A DNA stretch of 64,000 nt from Enterococcus haemoperoxidus ATCC BAA-382 (GTDB lineage: Bacteria > Bacillota > Bacilli > Lactobacillales > Enterococcaceae). Positions 43,053-51,943 of this stretch are shown here, one piece after another. The stretch lies in NCBI RefSeq assembly GCF_000407165.1, contig NZ_KE136479.1, positions 631,464-695,463 on the forward strand, in the 5' to 3' direction. Within the stretch, counting starts at the first letter, position 1. Each line of letters begins with the position of its first letter. The notes under the pieces were generated by a model. That model was given only the letters and a program-made list of their open reading frames with translations. It was not told the origin of the DNA and did no database searches. Made by a program: the position numbers and the translations under genes.

Positions 43053-44255
43053 ATGATCGAAGTTGAAAAAGCCAGAGAGAAAATCCAGCACGTTTTGGCT
43101 CAGCAAAAAGAAGTAGAAACTGTTTCTATTTTAGAAGCAGCAGGACGGGTATGTACTGAAGATATCTATGCAAAAGTAGCCGTACCACATTTTCCAAGAG
43201 CTGGAATGGATGGTTATGCAATTGTTGCAAAAGAGAGTCAAGGTGCAAATCCGCAAGAGCCAATTTGTCTAAAAGTGACCGAAACAATCTTTGCAGGTGA
43301 TGCAGAACAGGCGTTTATAAAAGCGCATGGAACGGCTGTTAGAATCATGACTGGCGCACCGATTCCAAAACCTTATGATGCAGTAATTAAACAAGAATGG
43401 ACCGATTATGGCGAGACACAGGTCAATATTTACCGAGAAATCACATCAGGTCGTAACTATGGTGAAGTAGGTGAAGATGTTTATCTGAATCAGAAAATTA
43501 TATCAAAATATCAATTGCTCAATAGTCGAACAGTCGGCATCCTAGCTGCACAAGGGATCACAGAAATCAAAGTCTTAGCGCCTATAAAAGTAGGGATTTT
43601 AGCAACAGGAAGCGAACTGATTTCTCCAGGCTCACCACTTGTTTCAGGTAAAATTTATGACAGTAATTTATATACATTAGCTTCTCTCATTCAAACGAGC
43701 GGTGGTAAAATCGTATTTAAGGAATATTGCTCAGATGACATTGGTGAAATTTCTCGCATTATTCAGGAAAAAGTAAATGAGGTGGATCTTTTAATTACAA
43801 CCGGTGGTGTTTCAGTTGGCGAAAAAGACTACATTCCTCATGTTATCCAGCAATTAGAGGGAGAATTGCTATTTCACTTTGTGAATATGAAACCAGGAAC
43901 ACCTGTGATGGCCAGTTTGTACCAAAATAAAGTTCTTTTAAATTTATCAGGGAATCCCTTTGCGGCGGTAGTGAATTTACATGTATTTTATTGGTCGATC
44001 TTGGCCTATTTTATGAATTGCCCAGAATTAAATTTAGAAAAACGAACGGTTCAATTAACGGAAGACTTAAAGCCATCCACTCTTCGCCGATTTATTCGAG
44101 CATATGAGGAAAATGGATTTGTCTCTTTAAAATCAATCGTACATTATTCCTCTGTTTTTCATAATACTCTAGAAACAAACTGCCTGATCGATCAACCAGC
44201 TAAAAAACAATTGAGCAAAGGGGATTACGTCACTGTTTACTATTGGAAATTTTAG
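43053..44255 (+). CDS. moeA: Molybdopterin molybdenumtransferase MoeA
   Basis: 400 residues. It inserts molybdate into adenylated molybdopterin. MoeA landmarks are FPRAGMDGYAI, AVRIMTGAPIPKPYDAVIKQE, GILATGSELISPG, TTGGVSVGEKDYIP (the nucleotide-fold motif) and VMASLYQNKVLLNLSGNPFAA. Length and domain order are normal. SD AAAGGAG is ten bases upstream, and the gap to fdhA is 15 bases. The end of this gene is followed by a strong hairpin, so it closes the first transcriptional block of the island. Confidence 0.93.
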   Translation: MIEVEKAREKIQHVLAQQKEVETVSILEAAGRVCTEDIYAKVAVPHFPRAGMDGYAIVAKESQGANPQEPICLKVTETIFAGDAEQAFIKAHGTAVRIMTGAPIPKPYDAVIKQEWTDYGETQVNIYREITSGRNYGEVGEDVYLNQKIISKYQLLNSRTVGILAAQGITEIKVLAPIKVGILATGSELISPGSPLVSGKIYDSNLYTLASLIQTSGGKIVFKEYCSDDIGEISRIIQEKVNEVDLLITTGGVSVGEKDYIPHVIQQLEGELLFHFVNMKPGTPVMASLYQNKVLLNLSGNPFAAVVNLHVFYWSILAYFMNCPELNLEKRTVQLTEDLKPSTLRRFIRAYEENGFVSLKSIVHYSSVFHNTLETNCLIDQPAKKQLSKGDYVTVYYWKF

Positions 44256-44270
44256 TACGTTAATACAAAC

Positions 44271-44400
44271 GAGGTCAAAACAAAAGCATTCAGCTTCAAA
44301 AAATAAGAAGAGATTACTTCTGCTCCCACTGCATACTTGGGCTTAGGGTGTGAAACAAAAGTGAACATATCTTTTGTTTCACACCTAATTTTTTATCTAA
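44271..44400. repeat. Dispersed intergenic repeat, copy 2, with terminator
   Basis: Begins GAGGTCAAAACAAAAGCATTC, a degenerate version of the element at 35374. Its 3' part is a strong hairpin, AGGGTGTGAAACAAAAG (44345-44361) with CTTTTGTTTCACACCT (44371-44386), followed by AATTTTTT, which should terminate transcription after moeA. Confidence 0.65.
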
Positions 44401-44489
44401 AAAAATTTATTTATATCAGATTGTTTTTTTTAGCTAGAGTGCTAAACTAAATAGAAAGATAGTGAAATTTATAACTATATTGTCTCAAA

Positions 44490-44503
44490 TGAAAGCGTTT
44501 TAA
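44490..44503 (+). promoter_or_regulatory. cre-like site before moaC
   Basis: TGAAAGCGTTTTAA matches TGWAANCGNTNWCA with one mismatch, just upstream of the moaC ribosome binding site (AGGAGG). In this position CcpA would block elongation or initiation, linking the second half of the island to carbon supply. Candidate only. Confidence 0.4.
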
Positions 44504-44516
44504 ACAGGAGGTCTAA

Positions 44517-45017
44517 ATGAAGGAATCGTTACAATTTACTCATATCAATGATCAAGGAAAAGCTCGCATGGTTGATGTTTCAAAAAAAGAAGAGACTGAA
44601 CGAACAGCTGTAGCATACGGAGAAATTCATATGAACAAAGAGGTCGCAACGGGAATCAAAAATCAGACGATGAAGAAGGGGGAAGTCCTACAAGTTGCAA
44701 GGATTGCTGGAATTATGGCAGCAAAAAAGACCTTTGAACTGATTCCATTATGTCATGTATTAGCTTTAACGAAATGTGAAGTTGATTTTAGTTGGAAAAC
44801 GAATCAAATTTTATCTGTTCATTGCTTAACCAAAACTGTAGGACCGACTGGTGTTGAAATGGAAGCTTTGACTGGAGTAAATATTGCTCTTTTGACGATT
44901 TATGATATGTGTAAAGCAATGGATCGTGAGATGAATATCATGAATGTTTGTTTAGTTGAAAAATCTGGAGGGAAAAGTGGCCATTTTATTTCAACAAATA
45001 CAGAAGTTGATGAGTAG
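44517..45017 (+). CDS. moaC: Cyclic pyranopterin monophosphate synthase MoaC
   Basis: 166 residues. With MoaA it converts GTP to cyclic pyranopterin monophosphate, the first step of cofactor synthesis. Family motifs are ARMVDVSKKEETERTAVA, AAKKTFELIPLCHVLALTK, TKTVGPTGVEMEALTGV and AMDREMNI followed by LVEKSGGKSGHF. Length is normal. AGGAGG lies seven bases upstream. moaA follows after 24 bases. Confidence 0.95.
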   Translation: MKESLQFTHINDQGKARMVDVSKKEETERTAVAYGEIHMNKEVATGIKNQTMKKGEVLQVARIAGIMAAKKTFELIPLCHVLALTKCEVDFSWKTNQILSVHCLTKTVGPTGVEMEALTGVNIALLTIYDMCKAMDREMNIMNVCLVEKSGGKSGHFISTNTEVDE

Positions 45018-45041
45018 TGTCACAGGAAAGGCGGACTTAAA

Positions 45042-46007
45042 ATGAAGGACTCTTTTAATCGTGAAGTGGATTATGTACGGCTATCTGTGACAGACCGCTG
45101 TGATCTTAGGTGCACATACTGTATGCCGGCTACAGGGATGCGTTTTCTAAAAAAAGCGGAAGTTTTAAGTGTTGAGGAGATTTTATTTCTGATTGAGAAT
45201 TTGGCCTTACAAGGAATCAAAAAAGTAAAGATTACAGGTGGTGAGCCATTAACAAGAAATGAGATCGTTCCTTTGATTAAGGCAATTAAAGAAGTAAAAG
45301 GGATTGAAAAGGTGACTTTAACAACGAATGGTATTCAACTGACAAAATATGCTAATGCTTTAAAAAAAGCCAAATTAGATGGCATCAATATCAGTATTGA
45401 CACGCTGGATCCCGATGAATTTCGTGCAATCACCAGAGTCGGTGAGTTGAAGCGAGTACTATCAGGATTGGAAAAAGCTGTTGAGGTAGGATTACCTAAT
45501 ATCAAAGTTAATACAGTAGCTAGAGGAGAATTAACAGAAGAAGCCATTTGTGACATTGCAGAACTTACTAAAACAAATCCAATTCACGTTCGCTTTATCG
45601 AGTTGATGCCAATCGGTTTAGGGAAGAGTTGTCCTGGTCTAACCAAAGAAGATATTTTTTCTGTTCTGGAATCAAGATATGGAAAGCTTAGTCCATTTGA
45701 ACATCGTTTAGGAAATGGCCCAGCATGTTATTATTCTTTAGCTGGTTTTAAAGGGAAAATAGGTTTTATCAGTGCTTTAGGCCATTGTTTTTGTGCGGAG
45801 TGCGACCGAATCCGTATTACAGCAGATGGTTGTTTGAAGACGTGCTTACATATGGATGACGGGTGTGAGTTAAAAACCGCGTTGCAGACAGAAAACAAAG
45901 AATTATTATTACAACAAGTATTTTCAGCAATTCAGCGAAAACCAGAGAAACATCATTTTCTAGAGAGTCAGGGTGATTCTCGATTGATGTCACAAATTGG
46001 AGGGTAA
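45042..46007 (+). CDS. moaA: GTP 3',8-cyclase MoaA
   Basis: 321 residues, radical-SAM enzyme acting on GTP. The SAM cluster motif is CDLRCTYC near residue 18; the second, substrate-binding cluster is formed by CAECDRIRI and the later Cys in CLKTCLH. KITGGEPLTR is the usual second radical-SAM motif. The C-terminal GG (QIGG) of the family, needed for activity, is present. It overlaps the MOSC gene region by its stop codon. Confidence 0.95.
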   Translation: MKDSFNREVDYVRLSVTDRCDLRCTYCMPATGMRFLKKAEVLSVEEILFLIENLALQGIKKVKITGGEPLTRNEIVPLIKAIKEVKGIEKVTLTTNGIQLTKYANALKKAKLDGINISIDTLDPDEFRAITRVGELKRVLSGLEKAVEVGLPNIKVNTVARGELTEEAICDIAELTKTNPIHVRFIELMPIGLGKSCPGLTKEDIFSVLESRYGKLSPFEHRLGNGPACYYSLAGFKGKIGFISALGHCFCAECDRIRITADGCLKTCLHMDDGCELKTALQTENKELLLQQVFSAIQRKPEKHHFLESQGDSRLMSQIGG

Positions 46008-46012
46008 TGATC

Positions 46013-46447
46013 ATGACAATGGGAGAAATTATCGGAATCAATATCAGTGAACGACGGGGCACACAGAAAAAAGAAATACCGGAAGTGAATTTAATCAAAG
46101 GATTTGGCTTAGAAAATGATGCACATGGTGGAAATTGGCATCGGCAAGTTAGCTTATTATCTTTTGAAAAAATTACTGAATTTAACGGGCGAGGTGCTCG
46201 TGTAGGCAATGGTGCTTTTGGTGAAAATCTGATTGTTTCGGGAGTGGATTTGCGACAATTACCAGTTGGAAGTCAAATTCGAATTGGTCAGGCAGAACTG
46301 GTCGTTACCCAAATTGGGAAAGAGTGCCACAAGCATTGTCAAATCTATGCTCGAGTTGGTGATTGCATTATGCCAAGAGAAGGGATTTTTGCAGTTGTTG
46401 TAACACAAGGACATATAAAAAAGGGAGATAAGCTAGAAGTTGTATAA
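46013..46447 (+). CDS. MOSC-domain protein
   Basis: About 144 residues forming one MOSC domain: VNLIKGFGLENDAHGGNWHRQVSLL, GAFGENLIVSGVDL and the conserved Cys in IGKECHKHCQIY. MOSC domains bind sulfur-carrying molybdenum cofactor or move sulfur to it. The start is 46013, eight bases from GGAGGG; 46007 and 46019 are alternatives. In this island, which lacks fdhD, it might supply sulfuration of the formate dehydrogenase centre; that is inference. Confidence 0.88.
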   Translation: MTMGEIIGINISERRGTQKKEIPEVNLIKGFGLENDAHGGNWHRQVSLLSFEKITEFNGRGARVGNGAFGENLIVSGVDLRQLPVGSQIRIGQAELVVTQIGKECHKHCQIYARVGDCIMPREGIFAVVVTQGHIKKGDKLEVV

Positions 46448-46913
46448 AGCAGGAATCATCACGTTAAGTGATTCAGGATATCAGGGGGTTAGGAAAGATG
46501 AATCAGGAAAGGTCATAAAAGAACTGATTCAAGAGCAATTTGAGATAATCAGACAAACAATCTTACCTGATGAAAAAGAAGAATTAAGTTTGTTGCTGAT
46601 TGAATGGTGCCAATACTGCGATTTAATTTTAACAACTGGCGGCACAGGTTTGGGGGTTCGAGATATCACTCCAGAAGCAACGATAAACATAGCCGAAAAA
46701 ACGATTCCCGGTATTAGTGAAGGGATGCGTATGCTGAGTATCCAAAAAACACCATTTGCCATGTTGAGTCGTGGTGTTGCTGTACAGCGTGGGAAAACAT
46801 TAATCATCAATTTACCTGGAAGCCCGAAAGGAGTTACAGAAAATTTAACGTATTTACTGCCGATTTTACCTCATTCCTTAGATATTTTAACAGATCGAAA
46901 AACAGAGCATTAA
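46440..46913 (+). CDS. mogA: Molybdopterin adenylyltransferase MogA/MoaB
   Basis: 157 residues. It adenylates molybdopterin before MoeA inserts the metal. The single MoCF domain has GIITLSDSGYQGVRKDESG, LILTTGGTGLGVRDITPEAT and TLIINLPGSPKGVTENL. The start is TTG at 46440, overlapping the MOSC gene by eight bases, with AGGGAGA about 12 bases upstream; translational coupling likely. MoaB and MogA proteins are not separable with confidence by eye. Confidence 0.9.
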   Translation: MYKAGIITLSDSGYQGVRKDESGKVIKELIQEQFEIIRQTILPDEKEELSLLLIEWCQYCDLILTTGGTGLGVRDITPEATINIAEKTIPGISEGMRMLSIQKTPFAMLSRGVAVQRGKTLIINLPGSPKGVTENLTYLLPILPHSLDILTDRKTEH

Positions 46914-46926
46914 ACGGAGGTCAAAA

Positions 46927-47901
46927 ATGAAAATTGTGAAAACAGTCAATGCAGAAGGGTTGATCTTGTGTCAAGATATCACAAAAATTGTTAAGGGAGA
47001 GTTTAAAGGGGCACTTTTTTCCAAAGGACATCAAGTCAAAGCAGAAGATATTCCTGTATTACTGTCGTTAGGAAAAGAGCATTTATTTTTAAGATCGAAC
47101 GCTTCGGAACTGATTCATGAAAATGAAGCAGCAGATTTTTTGTATCATTTGATTGCAGGCAAATTTATGCAACCAACGCCTGTTTCAGAAGGGAAAATCG
47201 AAGTAGTCGCTGAAGTAGATGGTTTATTGAAAGTGAATCAAGACTTGTTATTGGAATTGAATTTGATTGGAAAAATTGCTGTGGCAACTCGTAATAGCAA
47301 CCAAAAGATCTGTAAAGGGCAAAAATTAGCAGGAACTCGGATCATTCCTTTGGAAATTGCGCCAGAAATATTGCTTCAAGCGGAAAAGTTGATTGGACAT
47401 CAAAGCATTTTATCATTGATTCCGTTTAAACCAGTAACGGTGGGGATTGTTACAACTGGCAGTGAGATTTTTAATGGGCTGATTGAAGATTCTTTTACAC
47501 CAGTTGTGAAAAATAAGTTATCTAATTATCCAAACGTTGAGATCACATTTCATAAAATCGTTAATGATGATCCAGACTTGATTACAAAAGCAATCAAAAA
47601 AATGTTAGCAGCAGGTGCTGATATTGTCTTTTGCACTGGTGGAATGAGCGTAGATCCAGATGACCGAACACCATTCGCAATAAAGCAAACAGGCGCGGCT
47701 ATTGTTTCTCATGGTACTCCTGTTCTGCCAGGATCGATGTTATTGATCGCCTATTTAGATGGAAAAACAATCGTAGGCTTACCAGGGGGAGTCATGTTTT
47801 GTGAACGAACGGTTTTTGATTTATTATTGCCACGCATCGTTGCACAAGACTCAATTACAAAAAAAGAGATCGCTGCTTTGGGATATGGGGGATATTTATA
47901 A
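46927..47901 (+). CDS. Molybdopterin-binding (MoCF-domain) protein
   Basis: 324 residues. The C-terminal half is a MoCF domain like those of MoeA/CinA (VGIVTTGSEIFNG, VFCTGGMSVDPDDRTPFAI, TIVGLPGGVMFC). The N-terminal half is distinct from canonical MoeA. Proteins like this occur beside molybdo-enzyme genes in anaerobes; the role is unknown, perhaps cofactor storage or a second metal-insertion step. SD GGAGG is seven bases upstream. It sits between mogA and modA. Confidence 0.82.
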   Translation: MKIVKTVNAEGLILCQDITKIVKGEFKGALFSKGHQVKAEDIPVLLSLGKEHLFLRSNASELIHENEAADFLYHLIAGKFMQPTPVSEGKIEVVAEVDGLLKVNQDLLLELNLIGKIAVATRNSNQKICKGQKLAGTRIIPLEIAPEILLQAEKLIGHQSILSLIPFKPVTVGIVTTGSEIFNGLIEDSFTPVVKNKLSNYPNVEITFHKIVNDDPDLITKAIKKMLAAGADIVFCTGGMSVDPDDRTPFAIKQTGAAIVSHGTPVLPGSMLLIAYLDGKTIVGLPGGVMFCERTVFDLLLPRIVAQDSITKKEIAALGYGGYL

Positions 47902-47925
47902 AATAATGTTGGAGGAGAGAAAACG

Positions 47926-48744
47926 ATGAAACACAATCACAGTGTGAAAATCTTGAGTCTGGTTTTGTTGATCTGTTTATTTCTAACTGCATGTGCCTCA
48001 AAGAACAAAAACACAACCATTTCCTCTAGCTCAAACAGTCAGATGGAAGAACATCATTTATTGATTGCAGCCGCAGCCAGTTTGGAATCCGTCATGGAAG
48101 AAGAAATCATCCCAGCGTTTGTAAAAAAACATCCAGAAACTAGAATTGAAGGCAATTATGATAGTTCAGGTAAACTACAAACACAAATTGAAAAAGGCTT
48201 AGAAGCAGATGTGTTTTTTTCAGCCTCAACCAAACAAATGGAGACCTTAGTTTCTCAAAATTTAGTTGTTAAAAAAAGTGTTGTACCATTATTACAAAAT
48301 CAATTGGTCATGATTATACCAAGCTCTTCAAAGGTTGATTGGAAAAAATTTAGTGATTTAAAGAAAGCAGAAATGATTGCAGTAGGTGACCCAACAAGTG
48401 TTCCAGCGGGTCAATACGCTAAGAAAGGTTTGGACTCTTTAGGATATTGGACATATGTAAAAGAACATGCTAGCTTTGGAACCAATGTCACCGAAGTCCT
48501 AAATTGGGTAGCTGAAGGGAGTGCTCAAGCGGGGTTAGTTTATGCTACAGATGCTGCATCAAATGACAAAGTAAAAGTCGTTGCAGTTTTACCAAAGGAT
48601 ACCTTGAATGAACCGATTATTTATCCAGTTGGTTTAATTGGAAAGTCGAAAGAAAAAGCAATGGCCAAAGAATTTATGGCATTTTTAGAAAGCAAAGAAG
48701 TTGCAAAATACTTTGAAAATACTGGTTTTATTCTAAATAAGTAG
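47926..48744 (+). CDS. modA: Molybdate ABC transporter substrate-binding lipoprotein ModA
   Basis: 272 residues. Lipobox LTAC at about residue 22, a Ser/Asn-rich linker, then a ModA-type solute-binding fold: LLIAAAASLESVMEE, NYDSSGKLQTQIEKGLEADVFFSAS and QAGLVYATDAAS. The Ser residues contacting the oxyanion in the family (AAASL, DSSGK) are present. SD GGAGGAG precedes the ATG. modB follows within nine bases. Confidence 0.93.
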   Translation: MKHNHSVKILSLVLLICLFLTACASKNKNTTISSSSNSQMEEHHLLIAAAASLESVMEEEIIPAFVKKHPETRIEGNYDSSGKLQTQIEKGLEADVFFSASTKQMETLVSQNLVVKKSVVPLLQNQLVMIIPSSSKVDWKKFSDLKKAEMIAVGDPTSVPAGQYAKKGLDSLGYWTYVKEHASFGTNVTEVLNWVAEGSAQAGLVYATDAASNDKVKVVAVLPKDTLNEPIIYPVGLIGKSKEKAMAKEFMAFLESKEVAKYFENTGFILNK

Positions 48745-48753
48745 GTGAATTTG

Positions 48754-49425
48754 ATGGAACTGAGCCCAATTATTATTTCGTTTCAGACAGCGATTATTGC
48801 AGTTATCTTTACGTTTTTTTGTGGAACTTTGATTGCTTATCTTGTATTTCGCTTGAAAAATCAAGGGCTTAAAGTCTTGTTCAATAGTTTGTTCACTTTA
48901 CCGCTGGTGCTGCCGCCAACGGTTTTTGGTTTCTTTTTGCTGGATATCTTTGGTGTTCAGCAACCAGTGGGCAAATTTTTGTTGGATTTTTTTGCTATAA
49001 AGGTTGTTTTTTCATGGCCAGCTACAGTAATTGCAGCCGTTGCCGTATCATTTCCTTTGATGTATCGTTCAGCGATTGCTGCATTTGAGCAAATTGATCC
49101 AGATCTATTGGCTGCGGCACAAACATTGGGATTTTCAGAAAGGAAATTATTTTTTAAAATTGCGTTGCCCTTAGCAATCAATGGGCTTTTGTCTGGAGGC
49201 GTGCTAGCTTTTGCCCGAGGGTTGGGGGAATTTGGCGCAACAACAATGTTGGCAGGAAATATTGCTGGAAAAACACGAACACTGCCATTAGCGATTTATT
49301 CAGCAGTTGCTGCTGGTGATTGGTCTTTGGCACAAAAATATGTTGCGATTATTGTCATTATTTGTATTCTGATCTTATGTTTAACGGAACTATTTAGTCG
49401 AAAATCACGGAGGATGCAAGGTTGA
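48754..49425 (+). CDS. modB: Molybdate ABC transporter permease ModB
   Basis: 223 residues, five or six membrane segments. LPLVLPPTVFGFFLL is the ModB signature and AAQTLGFSERKLFFKIALPLA the coupling loop to the ATPase. The start is ATG 48754, with AGGTGA six bases upstream; a GTG nine bases earlier is possible. It overlaps modC by four bases. Confidence 0.93.
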   Translation: MELSPIIISFQTAIIAVIFTFFCGTLIAYLVFRLKNQGLKVLFNSLFTLPLVLPPTVFGFFLLDIFGVQQPVGKFLLDFFAIKVVFSWPATVIAAVAVSFPLMYRSAIAAFEQIDPDLLAAAQTLGFSERKLFFKIALPLAINGLLSGGVLAFARGLGEFGATTMLAGNIAGKTRTLPLAIYSAVAAGDWSLAQKYVAIIVIICILILCLTELFSRKSRRMQG

Positions 49426-50423
49426 AACTTTTCGTGGATATTCAAAAAAAAATGCGAGATCAACAGTTAAGGGTAAAGTTTGAACTCGATACGACAACAT
49501 TAGGAATTTTAGGCGCATCTGGTTGTGGGAAAAGTATGTTGCTTAAATGTATTGCGGGGATTGAAGTACCTGATTCTGGTGTGATTCGGCTTGGGAATCG
49601 AGTGTTATTTGATAAGAAAAATAGCATCAACCTACCCCCTCAACAACGTAAAATAGGCCTACTATTTCAGCAATATGCGTTGTTTCCCCACTTAACAGTT
49701 TATAAAAATTTAAGTAGTGTTACAAAAGATCACCGCTTAATTCTAGAATTACTAGAGTTGTTTCATTTAAAAAATGTTAAGGACAGTTATCCTAGACAAC
49801 TTTCTGGTGGACAAAAACAACGTGTTGCTTTAGCTCGAATGTTGGCTGCTGCACCTGAATTACTCTTATTAGATGAGCCTTTTTCAGCTTTAGATACCTC
49901 TTTAAAAGAAGAACTTCAACTTGAATTGGAAAAGCGTCTAGTCAATTTCAAAGGCAATGTGCTGATCGTTAGTCATAGTTTAGATGAACTTTACAGACTT
50001 TGTCCGTTGCTTGGAATCATGACTGGTTCAGGTCTTATTAAGGGCAAAACAACTGATTTGTTTAAGCAACCTCAAACGGTAGAAGCCGCTCGATTGACTG
50101 GATGCAAAAATATTTTTCCTATTAAACGCATCGATTCTCATACGGTCCGAGTTCATGGCTGGAAAACACCTTTGATAGTTACGGAAGAAGTCCCGATAGA
50201 CTGTTGTTATATAGGGATACGAGCACATGATTTATTGTTAAATGATATCAAAGGCAACCGCTTGGACGTAAAGTATATCAGTAGTCAACAAACACCTTTT
50301 GAACAGAACGCTTGGTTTACTTGTAATGGACGTGATCTTTGGTGGAAAGGGAGCAAGCAGAGTGAAGCTAATAAAATTAAGCATTTTAGCCTTGATCCGG
50401 GGGCAATCATGGTTTTAGAATAA
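49422..50423 (+). CDS. modC: Molybdate ABC transporter ATP-binding protein ModC
   Basis: 333 residues. Walker A GASGCGKSM, signature LSGGQKQRVALARM, Walker B LLLLDEPFSALD and the His switch IVSHSLDELYRL. The C-terminal third is a regulatory extension as in ModC proteins, here weakly conserved. It starts with TTG 49422, eight bases from GGAGG. Last gene of the island. Confidence 0.92.
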   Translation: MKLFVDIQKKMRDQQLRVKFELDTTTLGILGASGCGKSMLLKCIAGIEVPDSGVIRLGNRVLFDKKNSINLPPQQRKIGLLFQQYALFPHLTVYKNLSSVTKDHRLILELLELFHLKNVKDSYPRQLSGGQKQRVALARMLAAAPELLLLDEPFSALDTSLKEELQLELEKRLVNFKGNVLIVSHSLDELYRLCPLLGIMTGSGLIKGKTTDLFKQPQTVEAARLTGCKNIFPIKRIDSHTVRVHGWKTPLIVTEEVPIDCCYIGIRAHDLLLNDIKGNRLDVKYISSQQTPFEQNAWFTCNGRDLWWKGSKQSEANKIKHFSLDPGAIMVLE

Positions 50424-50553
50424 GGTAAATTTTTGCTATTTAAAGAGTCATTGAATGTTAAAGATTGAAGTGACTATGTTACTCATAATAGGCTATTCAT
50501 GGGTGAATAAAAATGTACAGTGTTAGCAAAGTTAAAAAGAGGAGTGATCAGTA

Positions 50554-50709
50554 TTGAAAGAAGAAGCATTCATGGAGTATGTCACTGTAGCACTTAAAAA
50601 TTTAGGCTATAATAAAGCGGCTATATTCAATGTTGAAGGAGAAATAAAGCGAATACTCAAATTATATTCTGCTGCCGAGATAAAAGTTAAAGTAGAAAAA
50701 ATGAAATAG
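50554..50709 (+). CDS. Small hypothetical protein, 51 aa
   Basis: TTG start with GAGGAGTGA upstream (MKEEAFMEYVTVALKNLGY...). Mostly helical and charged, with a C-terminal KVKVEKMK. It is preceded by a spacer and followed directly by a terminator, so it has its own small transcription unit. Similar short proteins occur in enterococci to my recollection; function unknown. Confidence 0.6.
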   Translation: MKEEAFMEYVTVALKNLGYNKAAIFNVEGEIKRILKLYSAAEIKVKVEKMK

Positions 50710-50715
50710 ATGAAG

Positions 50716-50778
50716 AGGGGTGTGGGGTAAATGTCAGAAGAAGTTCTGGTAAATAGTCCACACCCAGTTTTGTTATTT
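50716..50778 (+). terminator. Rho-independent terminator
   Basis: GGGTGTGG (about 50717-50725) pairs with CCACACCC (50758-50765) and is followed by TTTTGTTATTTTT. The open frame 50731-50961 that spans it is not considered a gene. Confidence 0.78.
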
Positions 50779-51046
50779 TTGAGCTTAGCTAATAAGTGGG
50801 TTGACTATACTGTTGATATTTCTATTTTTATTTGTTTAATATATCTATTTCAAAATAATTTATGTATAATAATGAAATGTAACGATATTAAACGTACTAA
50901 TTGTCATTTGAATATGTCTAAAAACACCATATTCTTATTTATTTCACATTTAATTCATTGAAAATACAAGGCTATAACAGCAACTTAATGCTAAAATGAT
51001 AGATAAATACTTGTACATTAGAAATTGAGGAGTAAAATGAAACGTT
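50779..51046. other. Intergenic region before the ABC exporter
   Basis: AT-rich. A TATAAT box at 50865-50870 is the clearest promoter-like element; no matching -35 is seen. A GAGG site precedes the next gene. Confidence 0.45.
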
Positions 51047-51943
51047 ATGAATAAAATTTTAGAAATCCAAGGACTTACCAAATATTTTGGTGAACAAAGA
51101 ATTTTAGAAAATCTTGCTTTTTCTCTAGAGGAACCAAAAATCATTGCATTAGTCGCACCTAATGGGACTGGAAAAACAACATTGTTAAATATTATTGCGA
51201 ATATCGATGTTGCAGAATCGGGAACGATTCAAGTACTTGGTCAACCAAATACAAATTATCAAATGTTTTACGATCTTTCATATTTGCAAGACCCATCTAT
51301 TTTATATGAACAATTAACAGGCTGGGATCATCTAGAATTTGTTCGTAAAGAACAAAAAAAGTCGAAAGAAGAACTAAATGAACTAGTAAATGAATTAGGT
51401 ATCGAAAGTTATTTAAAAAAAAAGGTGAAAAATTACTCTTTAGGGATGAAACAAAATTTACTTTTAGCACTATCTCTAGTACCAAAACCAAAGCTGCTTT
51501 TAATGGATGAACCGTTAAATGGACTAGATCCAGATAGTATTATCAAGGTTAGAAATATCATGCGCACATTGAATCAAAGAGGAGTTTCTATGATTATCTC
51601 ATCTCATAATTTAGATGAGATAGAAAAAGTTACGGAGGATGTTTACTTTTTACATGATGGAAAATTGGTGGAAAAAGATGAGGTTACAATTGAAGCGATT
51701 GAGTACATCATTGTGTTAAAAGAAATTGAAAAAGCCATGTCTTTTTTGTCAAGAATCAATGTAACCTGTAGGCAACTTTCGGAGTACAAATTACAGGGAA
51801 GGTTTACCCAGCAACAAATGAATGTTTTTCATTCGTTTTGTGAAGAACAAGAGCTTACCTTATTTGATTGTCAACCAGCTAGTGGACAATTAGAAAAGAT
51901 CTATTTTAACTTATTTATGAAAAAGCAGGAGACTCAACCATGA
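51047..51943 (+). CDS. ABC transporter ATP-binding protein (export type)
   Basis: 298 residues. Walker A APNGTGKTT, a signature-like YSLGMKQNLLLAL, Walker B LLLMDEPLNGLD and His switch IISSHNLDEIEK. This subclass works with ABC-2 type permeases in export of peptides, antibiotics or lipids. The C-terminal 80 residues are a variable extension. It overlaps the first permease by four bases. No regulator or peptide gene is seen inside the operon; an AraC gene follows it. Confidence 0.9.
   Translation: MNKILEIQGLTKYFGEQRILENLAFSLEEPKIIALVAPNGTGKTTLLNIIANIDVAESGTIQVLGQPNTNYQMFYDLSYLQDPSILYEQLTGWDHLEFVRKEQKKSKEELNELVNELGIESYLKKKVKNYSLGMKQNLLLALSLVPKPKLLLMDEPLNGLDPDSIIKVRNIMRTLNQRGVSMIISSHNLDEIEKVTEDVYFLHDGKLVEKDEVTIEAIEYIIVLKEIEKAMSFLSRINVTCRQLSEYKLQGRFTQQQMNVFHSFCEEQELTLFDCQPASGQLEKIYFNLFMKKQETQP

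Noticed and set aside
50731-50961. 76-codon open frame after the small gene at 50554
   Set aside because: It spans a strong terminator (GGGTGTGG...CCACACCC plus T-run), has low-complexity hydrophobic content and no family resemblance.
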